DNA of 64,000 bases from Xestospongia muta (lineage: Eukaryota > Porifera > Demospongiae > Haplosclerida > Petrosiidae). The notes beneath the pieces are model-generated. The model searched no databases. It was not told where the DNA came from and saw only the letters and a list, made by a program, of their open reading frames with translations. This document shows positions 43,169 through 56,000 of this stretch, one piece after another. Numbering within the stretch: the first letter of the stretch is position 1; each line of letters begins with the position of its first letter. The translations under genes and the position numbers were made by a program. Location: positions 20,747,245 through 20,811,244 of the forward strand of contig OY848917.1 in NCBI GenBank assembly GCA_963693285.1, given 5' to 3'.

Positions 43169-44097
43169 TTATGAGAGATGGGGAATAATTGTACCTCCTT
43201 TCATGAGATACTGTTTAATCTCAGCAGCCAATGACTTATTTTGAAGAGGTCCGTCCATAATCTTGATGATCTTTCTCCAAGTAGTTGGGGTTGGTTGGTT
43301 ATTGAGCCAAATCTGAAGTGTTTTTGACAACTTCATATGATCATCATAATCTTTAGCAAGAAAGCCATCAAGAGTATTATCATCAACTCCAAGTAGGCCA
43401 CCAATCATGTACCACTTAGAAGAAACTGAAGACAGAAACTCTAACAGAACATGTTTCTTTGGTTCTGAATCTGTGACAAAGTATAGAATATACTATATAT
43501 TTTTTTCATTAGTACAATTACTTTAATAGAGTTAGTGCAGCTCAAAAAGAGTTTATGATCTGTTGCTGTTAACCTTACTAAGCAAACAAGCTTCTGAAAT
43601 GTGCATATTAAACTATTTCTTTAGGCAAGACACTAGCTGCATTAGTGTGTTTTAGAAAAGAGCAAACAGAATTTATCCAAGAAAGAAGTGAATTAGGAAT
43701 GGATTTGCAAGTTAAATAATTTTCTACATTGTTCTTAGATAGTATACAGGGGTTGATACAACAATGTCAAAATTAGCCAATTTAACTGTGTTAGTTAATA
43801 CTGTTAATTTAGTCAAAAATCCATAAATTTCATAAAGATAGCATGCACCTTGTGTATAAGGACTTTTACATTAAAAAGACAAGAGAGTTGTATGTGTGTT
43901 AATATAAAATAATTGTGAAAAACTGCTTAATAATTTTCAAACTCACCCAGATTAGGTGTCTCATCTAACCTTTCAGACACTAATAGGAGATATTATTTAA
44001 TAAAACAAGGAGCCACTAACACTATACACAAACCTTTAAAGGGTTGCTCAGATATCCTTTCAATCTCACTTTCATTTAATGGTGGATAACCAAGATC
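43169..44097 (-). CDS. Three terminal exons: linker, 33-nt micro-exon, death domain
   Basis: Exon 44,034-44,097 (DLGYPPLNESEIERISEQPF), micro-exon 43,947-43,979 (VSERLDETPNL), and 43,169-43,470 with VLLEFLSSVSSKWYMIGGLL, GVDDNTLDGFLAKDYDDHMK, LSKTLQIWLNNQPTPTTWRK, IIKIMDGPLQNKSLAAEIKQ and the stop. Phases match at each join (LD, KV, LD). Death domains of this type bind partner death domains. The whole set was copied to 37.9-38.9 kb and in part to 26.3-26.5 kb. Confidence 0.9.
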
Positions 44098-47000
44098 CTA
44101 TAACAGAATGTGGTATAAGTATAATGCAGTAGAGAATGTATGATGCATGACATTACATTTATTGTATGCTCAAACTAACATATACTTACCAAAGGATTAC
44201 GTCCAGCAAACACACTAAGTTGACTGCAATGTTCCTTTACTGACATGCAACTTGATGATAAGAGAGATGATGAGAAATAAGAACATCTTTCTACGATGTG
44301 TTGATGAAGGTGGTCTTCTCTAAGTGACAATTCAGCACTGAAAAGTGCTTTTGTGACTGAAGGAGCAATGCAAAGAAAAGGGTCATGAACTCCTACAATC
44401 TCTTCAATGCGCACCTTCTTGGTGTTGTTGTCATCTCTAACAATACCTTTTGTAAGGACTGATCGAGCAATGTCTTTTATATTATAAAGTGTGCGTTTAT
44501 CCATAAGAAGACTACGAGCTTTTCCTACATCGCTAGGAGCAATGAGGTACTCCTCACATTCAAATGAGTGCATCTTACATTTCAACTCTAATATGGTCTG
44601 AACAACGCCATTGAAAACTTTGTGGCTGTTTTCATTGCCATTCATTGATGTAATTACTGTAACACAACGATAGTGCTCTGTTACTTCGACAATAACTTCA
44701 ACTTCACTATCGTCATTCTCCCAATAAATGCCATTCGTCCATACATCACAACGACGAGCTAACATTAGAATTTGTGGATCAACAGCAAGTTTTCCAGCTT
44801 TATTATGGCGTGGAAGACAAAAAATGTAGGAAAGGCTAAAAAGGAGAAGATGAAGAAACCGTGTTGAGAGAAATTGGTTAGGATCAGGACACCAGAGGCA
44901 CCATCCTAACCCTTTTGTTATTTCAATATTTGCAGGGGGATTAGCATTAATGAGGGATGGAAAAAATAACAGCTCATCTAATGGCAGAGGAATTGAAGCT
45001 GATATATTGGTTTTGAACATTTGTAGTGTATTAGATTCTAAAACATGACAGAACTGAAGACTTCTAAGGAACCCAATTAACATATGAATATCGTGCTTTG
45101 GAAATAATCTTTCCAGAACAGACGTAGGCACAATGCCAGTATTACTAGCAATATCTTGATGGGTATGTTTGATTTCCTTTGGAGCAAAAAGGGTACCATT
45201 GACTTCAGTGAGAAGAGCAGCTCTGTCAATAACTATCCAACTTTGAGCATCATCCTCACTTTTAAGGAATAAGATGAGACCTTTGTCACTTAAAGTGGTT
45301 AGAAATTTCAATAAGACTGACTTTTCTGAAGGAAGTGAAGGGTCGTCACGCTTTCGTAATACAGCACATAGCTCTTCCAAGCTAATGGCTATCTTTTGAA
45401 GCAATTGCAAGAACGAGAATTGAACATGGCAGTAGAAACTTATTTTATCAGATCGATCAAGCACAGCTGTGCAGCTATAAGAAAGCATAGCAACAAACTC
45501 CTTGATACCTTTTCCACCAGGACGATGACATTCCATAGGTAGGAACCCACGATATTCTTGTGAATGATCAGCTTTTTTAGCAACTTCATCAACTACTTTT
45601 GAAATTTCCTCATAACCATCAGTCATCTCATCAAGTCGACTTCCAATGACAAGTATTTGGGATAGCTTTGAGCTGGATAATTGAAGACTGACATTCTTTA
45701 TAAAATTAAACCAGTAATATAAATCATACTCAATCATGCAGAGATCATCGGTCATCTTAGAAAGTATGGCAAAAACAGCAGGCGTGTTTAGCATGAGATT
45801 TTCAAGAATTGCTGCATGACTACTGTAATATTCCTTATGCCCTGCAAGATCATAAAGGACAATGTTTCCCACTTCGTGACTTGAAAAGTTATGTGCATTA
45901 ATCCCAGTAGTAAGTAAATCTACTGGAATAGGATCAGATGTGTCAAACACATAGTTAGGCGGTTTCTTAGCTCGTTCCATAATGACTGCTGCAAGTGAAC
46001 TTTTACCTGCACCAGTGTTACCACAAAAAAAGACTTTGCTGTAAGATTCTACAGGAAAGTCTTTTCGACATTGTTCAAATGGCTCAAACATCTTTAAAAT
46101 ACTGAAGCGAGTTTCATTGTTACGATAAACAAGTTCCATTGCTGTTCGATCACGTTGGTTCCTAGCCATTGGGTTGACCTTTCCAGATGACAAAAGGGAT
46201 TTCACAACATCACCATAACAACCCTGGCAAGCAACATGAAGGGGTGTATTACCAAACTAAAAAAATAAAATGTATTTTCAGTAAACTGTAGTAATTGACT
46301 ATTTATTTCAGATTATAACATGACAATTATAATTACTTCATTTATACCTAAATTTGAAAGCATTTTTATTTAAACCAGTTAATTATCATGTCACAAACTA
46401 ATAATAATAATAATTTTGTACCAATTAAAACATTGGTAAAATATTTTTGAAGGAATGAGAATTAGACATTTTGAAAAAAAGCTCAACTCATCCATATATT
46501 CTTAATATACAAACATCTAAGCCTGCATTTAAAGAGACTTTGTTCCACTTTACTTTCTAATGGAAGTGTATCTACAGTGAGTGAAACTGACTGAAATCAG
46601 AGCTATTTTTTTCAGAAAGCTCTAAAAACATATCTAATCAATTGTGCACCTACTTTCTATAATAATGTTTTGAGTAAGTTGGTTAAAATGTTTTAGGACA
46701 TAATATATGTTCTATATTAATCTTATTTAATGAATAAACCATAAATGCATGTCACAACTTACATAATCAGCAATGTCAGGGTTAGCACCATTATTAAGAA
46801 GAAGCTGAACACATTCATTATTGCCTTCCTCAGATGCAATGTACAAAGCAGTTTGGCCATTCTATGTAAATGTAAAAGGACAAACAACAAATGATTGTTA
46901 GTGTATATATAAATAACAAAAAGTGTTTCAATAAAATGATGCATCATTCATTCTAACTACAAAAATTATGAGAGAGAAGTTCTTTGATATAATAACAATA

Positions 47001-50000
47001 TTAGACTACTTATTAATAATTTATCAGGAAAAAACTTTTAATGTAGTGAACTTTCCGACATTGTTGATAAACGATAATTATCTAAACGAGTCATAGTCTT
47101 TATAATTGGGCTATCGTATGCTTACATAATAACCACAGTTGAGTCAAACTTTAAGTATTACTAAGTAGCAGAGGTTGTTTGCTGTAACATGTTAAAATTG
47201 ATATGATACAAAGGAGTTCAAAGTGTCAACAAACTGCTTCAACTTATTAAATGACTGTATCAGATATAGCATAGCACTGTATCATATACAACAAGGCTGT
47301 CACATCACTTTGAACTTACATGGTAATCACATAAGCCACAAACACATTTTAATTATTTTAATATAACAGATCTAATCAATTGTGTCTTACTTTCTATGAT
47401 AATGTTTGAGTAAGCCAGTTAAAATGTTTTAGGACAGAATATATGCTATACATTAATTTATTCTTATTTAATGAATAAACCATAAATGCATGTCACAACT
47501 TACATAATCAGCAATGTCAGGGTTAGCACCATTATTAAGAAGAAGCTGAACACATTCATTATTGCCTTCCTTAGATGCAATGTACAAAGCAGTTTGGCCA
47601 TCCTATGTAAATGTAAAAGTACAAATAACAAATGATTGTTAATGGATATATAAATGACAAAAAGTGTTTCAATAAAATGATGCATCATTCCTTCTAACTA
47701 TAGAAATTATGAGAGAGAAGTTCTTAATATAATAACAATAATAGACAACTTATTAATAATTCATTAGGTAAAACCTTTAATGTAGTGAACAGTCAGACAT
47801 TGTTGATACAGATTAGATGGATAATTTTTTCTAAATGAGTCATAGTCTTTATCCTTGGGCTGTTGTGTCAAACTATAACTATTACTAAGTGTCAGAGGTT
47901 GTTTGCTGTAACATGTTAAAGTTGATATAATACAAATGAGTTCAAAGTGTCAACAAACTGCTTCAACTCTTTAAATGACTGTATCAGATATAGCATAGCA
48001 CTGTATCAGATACAACAAGGCTCTCACATCACTTTGAACTTACATGGTAATCACTTAAGCCACAAACACATTTTTAATTATTTTAATACAACTTAGATCA
48101 TACTGTATTGCATATGCGCTTTGCTGTGACATTAACAACCCATGGGTCTGTTAGCCATTGGGTTTGTTTACATCACAGCACCTGTATCTGCCATATAACC
48201 CTCATGGTTGTGTATGTATACTTAACACTATCAATTACAAGTCAGCATACTTTGTCTCCAATGTTAATATTAGCTCCCTTGGACAGAGCATCCTTAGTAC
48301 CTTCCAAATTCCCTTTTCTTGAAGACTCTAAAAGTAAAGTGTCCTAAATAGAAAGGTAAAATTTCTTACTTTTAACAGAATACTATTACAGGATTTTAAG
48401 ATGTACATACACTCACATAGAACACTTATATTTCGAGTATGTATGAACTTCTAAATGTGATATTACCTTATTACACTAAAAACTGTTCATTCACCAAAAT
48501 GTTCTTATTACTTACTACCCAAACAATATTGACTAATAATTGCCGTACCTGTTTGATTTATAGGATATATATGTGCATATTTATATATTGTGAATGCTAT
48601 AATTACATAAAGTGTATATCACAACAAGCACTACAAATATAGAGCAAGAGATTTGGTGCATAATACATAGAAATGTGTACAAACTCATAACATATGACTT
48701 ACAGCCTGTACAACTTCTAAATTGTTGGCATTAGCATTAACTAACATCTTTATAATGACATCATTTTTATTCCAATAAGCTGCATGAAGTGCTGTACGTC
48801 CATACTAAATGATAATTGTTACAAAGATATGATGAGTCAAAATAAATAAATAAACAAAACATAGATAAAAAGATCAAAGTCTAAAGTATTGGATACCTCC
48901 CTGTCAAATGTTTTAAAGCTAAACTATTGGCCAAAAATAGTGCCTCATGAAGCTTCACCTAGTGTCATAGTGCCACATGAAATTTTTTTCTGTGCATCAT
49001 GTGCTCATGATTGTATTACAAGATACAAGGTCTGCAATTATATCACCAAAGAACTAGTCAAGCCTAGTGTTGATCGTAGACAACAAACATCATTTAAAGT
49101 CATAAATGTTTGGAATTTATATTCCTTCTGAATTTAAGTACTATTTGAATTTAATCCCATCTGAAGCCTCATTTTATTAAAGGTTGTTAACCAGCCTCAT
49201 TTCTCAAAGCAACTTGTCCGAAAAAAACATCTTAATTACAAAGACTTGTTAAGAAATTTGTACTAAAGCTGGATTGGAACCCAATTTAATGGACATAGTT
49301 AAAAGGTGACTTGAATATCGTTGAGCAAATTAGAAAAATCTGTAATGAACAGTTCATCCAAAGTGAAGTGGTCATTTTAGTACTGAACCAGTTAAACACT
49401 ATGAGGGACAACCACCTCCTGCAAAACATCTGCACAGGTACAGAAAACTCAGTAAATCAATAAATAAGATCGACAAAACTGTGGTTGCTCCAAAATGGTC
49501 ACAACTCTTCCAAAATCAATCCATTGCCTGAAATTACATGTACTCCTGATTTCTTTTGCATTGGTAAAGTTTCTGAAACATTAAAAGGCAAATGACACAG
49601 CAGATCAAATAGTTACATCCCAAAAATAAAGTCACATGTCTGTACAACTAGGATAGTACAATGTGTTAAGAGTTCTTAGATGAGTGCAATTCAAGTACAT
49701 ACTAAGTGCAGAAAGTATGAATATTCCTAACAGTGTCATGTCATGTTTCAGAGGAGACTAATGACTCAAAGAAAGTCATTATTTGGCATAGTAATAATAG
49801 TCATGAAATATAGAAATACATGTACCATATTTGCAATTATTTTTGTGACATATAATTTTCACATTTGTTTAGGAAAAGCTATCAACAGAAATTTCAATGA
49901 TTTTTTTCAGATTTCATTTTTTATGATAATGCCCACCACATGTGACATACATACGTGCAGGTAAGAACCAGTTGAAGAATGACTACTTACTTCACAGTAG

Positions 50001-53000
50001 AATCAATGATTAGAGGTTACCACATATATATAGATGATTAGGAAAGTTCAGTTGGAGAGCAGCTCTTTTGTAAAATTAAATAAAATGATCGACGTGATTC
50101 TTATCTTGTAGTGCCATTAAAACTTGAACAGCCTTTAGGCATGTAACTCAAAATATGGCTTTGATCTACACTCTGGTTTGTGCTGGACTGGGTCTTCTAT
50201 TTATTGTAAAGTTACTGGTAAAAGACAATACTCTTACATTCTACTGCAAGGATGACTGGAGATTCACTGCAAATCATACGTCAAAGAAATTCTATTAACT
50301 GTAGGCAATCCACTGTAAAGTTAGAATAGTTGAATATCTTACAAAATAAACACAAATAGATGAAGATTGGCAGTAACAGAGAAGGTACACGAGAACCTCT
50401 AATTAAAAAGAATAAGTTTGTTGATGAAAGTTAGAAAAACGTTACTCTTAGTGAAACTGGACACAAACAATGCCAATGAGTCTTTCATATCAAAGAAATG
50501 TATTAAATTCTATAATTCATAATAGAGAGTTTCCATCAATTAATTCTAGAATAATGTTTCAATGACCCAAGTCAAGCACTATTCCATAAACGTTTGTCAT
50601 ATAAAGTCTTTCGCTGACTTATTGGCACTCAAATCTATGGGCTGTAGCCTGTCTGTGCAATTTGCTGGAATAGTAACTACAAAGACATTATCACAAAAGG
50701 TGGCACTATATTTTCCTGGGTATCCAGGATGTGGTTTTTTGTTTATTATGACATGTTATTTATTGAATTGATGAATTCAATGTGATCTTCAAGCAGGAAG
50801 TGTTTAGTCATAAGGATAACCAAGATGTAGTCTCTATGTCATGTTAACATTGGCATATGAACAGTAGGCTGGACAGATTTACTAAGTTAAACTTATGCCA
50901 GTCCTCTTAGGTGACCTTACATAGTAATAATACATTGTAGTTCTTTCTCTCTGAGTCTACCTGCTTTCTTCCCCTTTCAATGGCAGAAGAGCTGTAATGT
51001 TTAGTTCTGTCAATATAATATTGTATTAATATTCATTAATTATACTATGTCATTAACTTTGTAATTCACAATCATGTGATGTTTTGTTGAGAGTTAAAAC
51101 AATACATGTTAAAGAGAAAGAGACCTAAGTGTTTGGGTAGATTAGTGTTTTGAAATAGAAGCTTTTTTACTTTTACTTTTTCATTATTTAAGCCACCGAT
51201 GAAGATAGTTGCTCTGAAACATTTGGCGTTAATATATATTTTTGTTCGGTGAAATTAAAAAATAAACATTCAAAACAATACATGTTAAACTTTGCATCCA
51301 TTGTCATTGACTATAATCAGGGAGTCAGGGAGTACAAGACATTATAACCAGTAACATAAGTTAAACTACTTATATTTACCTACTTATGGCATCAAGAATC
51401 AATTTAACACTACTTCCAACATTTGATCCAATCAGTGATCTTAGCTCCATAAGTCAACAATAGAAAAGTTACCAATGACGTTTTTAGATTTACTTTGTAG
51501 CCTTGAATATTACAGATGACAACTAAAAATGAGCTTTGTTGCTGTATTAAGCTGGACAGGCAACAAGAAATATTTGATGCTATCCCAAATACTGGAGATA
51601 ACTATGCAACAGATATGACAGAACATCTCTTACACAAGAAGAATGTGGACTATGTAATATACCAATTTTGACAAGCAATCTACCAAAAAAATGAAAAAGT
51701 TTATATATTTGCTACTCAACTTAGAAAATTAGCAACCTGTTATAAATTCTCTGACTTGGACAGACAATTAAAGTCAGCTATTATACAAAACTGTTATACA
51801 AGTCTCTCTGAAGATTTCCACTTAATGAAAATAACCTCTCTCTTGATATACAACTTTATCAAGTTAAGCATTGACTATTGAACTCTGAACAGTTGATGCA
51901 ACCATATCCAAACTTGTTTAAAAGAATTGGACTGTTGAATGTCAAGATCATGCTACACATTGACAAGACTATACCCCTGGAATTCAGTCAGTTTATTGCA
52001 TTCCCTTTCATATATACATGAAAAAAGTCAAGAAAGAATTAGATGATTTAAAATAACAAGAAACCATTAAGATGGTTGAAGGATCCACTCCCTGGGTCTC
52101 CCACTTAATTGTTATTCCAAAGAAAATGGTGCTGTTAGACTCAGTGTTGTCATGAGAATGGCTAAGCTATTTATTGTGAAAGACATCCCAGTCCAACAGT
52201 TGATGATTTGATTTATACATTAAATAGAACCACAGTATTATTAAAGCTTTACTTGTGAGTTGGTTATCACCAATTAGTATTATCACAAGAAATAACAAGA
52301 ACAAGTGCAAATGTGATAGGAACTCTGTTACATTTTTGGTTTTGTGTTCTCAGTGACAGGAATTTCTTCATACTCAAAGAAAGCTGAAATATTCTACAAG
52401 ACCAATCCACCAACTATAATTTTTGGTGTTAGATCTCTTTTGGGAATGATAATGTATTGTGTAAACTTAAGTTTTAGTGAAATGTACCAGCCACTTAGAG
52501 AACTAACCAAGAAAAATGTTCAATTCCAATGGACACAGCAGCATGATGATTCCTTCAAGAAGATCAAGACACAGCTCTGACTTCTTTTGACCAAAACAAA
52601 GAAACCCAGCTAATAAATGGTGAGTTGTAATGTCTTACAGAAATAATGCATGCTAACCATTAGGAACCTATGAACAGAAGACAAGCTGGATGTCAATTTG
52701 AAGAAGTTGATTGGGCAGACTACAGCTTTTTGATAGAACCAAAGAAAAATAAACAGTAAATAACAACTCAAATATTATTATTCATTGTGGGAACTGTTTT
52801 GTGATACCAACATCTCTACATCAAACAGCCATCTCACTAGCTCACAAAGCCCATCAGGAACTAGTGAAACCAAGAGATTATTAAGAGATGTGTGGTTTCA
52901 GAGAAACAATGAAAATGTCAAACAAGTATATCCCATATCAAACCAATAGACCTGAGAACTATCCAGACACATTACAGATGTCTCCTCTAGAGTATGTTAT

Positions 53001-56000
53001 GATTCTGGTGGTAGAGGCTCTACCATCAAGTATATTTTGAAGTTGAAAGTTTGTGAAATCTGTTCGCGAATTAAATTTTCACATGTTGAAGGGAGAAATT
53101 AGAAAAGATATCTTTACTGATTTCTGTTGAAGTTACATGCAAAATATTCAGATATTAATATTGGTGATGATGTTTTGATTCAGAAATATATACAAAGAGA
53201 GCAAAGCTTTACCTAATATGATCAAAAAACCAATTCGTGCTGTGATATGAAAAAACAGTGATAACAACAGTTTAAAACAAGAGAAATGTGCTTTTAATAT
53301 ATCGTAAATGGACTCATCCCTTCATCTGTCGATACTGTTTCACCAAGCAATAAGATTGTCTCAAGAAGACATCCCACACAGGTTAGAAAACAACCTCAAT
53401 GTTATATACAATTGGTTACTTTATAATTAACACCAAGTGACACTGAACAATAATACAGGTTAATAAAAAAATTGTATGTTCAGTTTATAATGTTATATGT
53501 CATTTTGTTTATGTACAATTAGTCATTTTGAAAGAAAGGGAGATATGTAATGTTTACAGCAAGAGGGGATGGTATTAATTGGCATGATATCCATGCTGGG
53601 TTACCTCAGCCTAAATGTGAGACAGTTCAGTCTAAATTGTCAGGAAACCTAGTTCAAGTAATTGCATTGAAGTCATTCTGGTACCAGTAAAAGTGGCCAG
53701 AAAGTTGGTCAGCAGCTGTCATAGCTGTGAAAAAAGGTAATGGCAATGCTTCTGGCAGCAGCTAAATGAGAAAGTGAATGGACCAGACAAAGTTGTGTTG
53801 TTTCAATGTGACACAGAGACAGCTATAGCTGGAGTGTATTCTAACACTAGCAAGCACATACATATGATCCAGCTGGTTAAAGTACTCACTTTATAGCACA
53901 TAGTTTGGACTTACCCACAGAGCTTCCTACATACAAGGCACCATCAATATTATCACAAATTCATTCTTGTAGTAAAGGATCGATCATTTGGATTTATATC
54001 CTCCTTTCAGGATGCCTCAGTTACAGCACAAGTCAACCACAAGTTACTTCATCTGTCATTAGACACTCAAGTGCACAGACTAGATCAGAACTGGAAAATG
54101 TTGTTCTCCAGTTCTGTATATAATGTCTAGTTCAATCTACTCTCTGATGATCCTCTAAGCTAGCCCAAGAGAGATTTAGAAGATTTTGTTTTAGTAATAA
54201 TCTAGTTGTGTCACATTAACTGAAAACATGTTATGTTCATAATTGTCCTATTTAGCCAAGGAGAAGGTCAAGCAATCATCCATAATATCAGCTTTGAACC
54301 ATTTACAGATTTACAGGGGCTGCCAGGACTTATTTAGAGACACATTGCTTCAGCTAGAGTATGTTGATGCTCTCAAAAACTATATTTTAGGCAGGATAAA
54401 AAAACTGATATGCTGTTTATTCTCCAAAATAGAAAAATAATGACAAAACAATGGTTAATGGAGAGGTTAAATTAGCTCTTCTTATGGTAGGAGTATCACT
54501 AGTTAAGTATGCTGGACATAACTTACATATTGGGGCAGCATCAACAGCTGTACTTTGTGGGATTAAGGACTCTACAATCAAAACGTTGGGTTAGTAGAAT
54601 AGTGAGGCATATATGCACTACTTTAAACTCACTGGAGCAGGATTGGCCTATTACTCTCAAGTGCCTCTGAAGGTCAGGCTACTGGGATTCAATGATGTGG
54701 TTCAATACCGTGGTTACAGGTAGTGACAACTCCTTCATTGTCTGTTTATAAAGCTCCTGGATTCAATGATGCAGTTCAATTGCCATGGTTACAGGTATAG
54801 TGACAACTACTGCATCATCTGTTTATTAAGCTCTTCTCCTAAGAGCAATGGTCTTCCTCTCTTCACTGATGGCAAAGTATTCACACTCAGATCTATTTCT
54901 CCAGCTTTTTCATTATGTGTTCAAGATTATACAAGCCATGTGTGTAAGAGCAAGAGTAGCAAAGTATCAATAAAGATAATAGTATGGAGACACTTGCTGT
55001 AATCATATCCATACATGTATTTACATAACAGAAGACAACTAGCCACATGATTAGTGTTAAGCCTGTTGTTTTGTATAGTGTAGTTGTTTCTCTTACTTCT
55101 GTAGTCTGTATTTATTTGCTAGCACTCGTTTTGTATTGGTATGTATGTGTATTTATTCTGTATCCTTTTCAAGTCTGTGTTAAGAATTGAATTGTATTTA
55201 AAGAGACTTTTTGTGCTACACTCTATGGTCAAGCTCAATATTTGGTATAATGTAATAATACGATAATAAAATTGTAGTTTTTTGCCTTATTAGTTCTAGA
55301 TAACAAAGGAAATACACAAATAGTTATGTCATAATGTCTGCCTAGGGTAGACAGTGGACAGTGATTACTTCTGAATATTTGGCCTATTATGGAAATTATC
55401 TGTGCCAATGTGTTTTGTTATGTATAGTGACTTGTATGTACATACTATATTTTGTGTAATCATATTTACTCCATTATTGTATTAACAAACATTTAGATAG
55501 TAGTTTCAAAGCCATTCTATTGGGAGGAAGAAACACTTATAAAAAAGGTAGATGAACATAAACAGATAAAATTATCCTGCCATCAAGCAGAAGTCAAATA
55601 TGGTAAGTACTCTGTGACTATGCAACTGGAAAAGTGGAGAAAACAAGGTTCTTAGCCTGTACTTTCACATGTTGAAGAACAATGCTAACTACAGTGGACT
55701 ACTGATGTGTCTAAAATAGGGTATGGTCAAAAAAGACAACAATATGTAAAAGAAAAGTCTTAATAAAGAGAAGAGTAATTCCATTTGTAGAAAACATTCA
55801 CAGAAAAATTGGTGGTATGCCTTTTAACAAGCAACAACATACCGTGTGCTTTTTATCAAGCTTGAACATGTAACGAAAAAAGGCTCCAACTATGGTACAT
55901 TGACTCTAAACAAATATACCATTTCGAGGTCTTGATGATGACCCAAGATGTATTTGGAATTGAAATGAGTGTGTTTTTCACCATTGCACAGAGTCTGACA

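Noticed and set aside
46759..47688. Two 62-codon minus-strand frames (MMHHFIETLF...)
   Set aside because: They read the duplicated ankyrin exons and introns out of frame; the correct frame gives ankyrin repeats.
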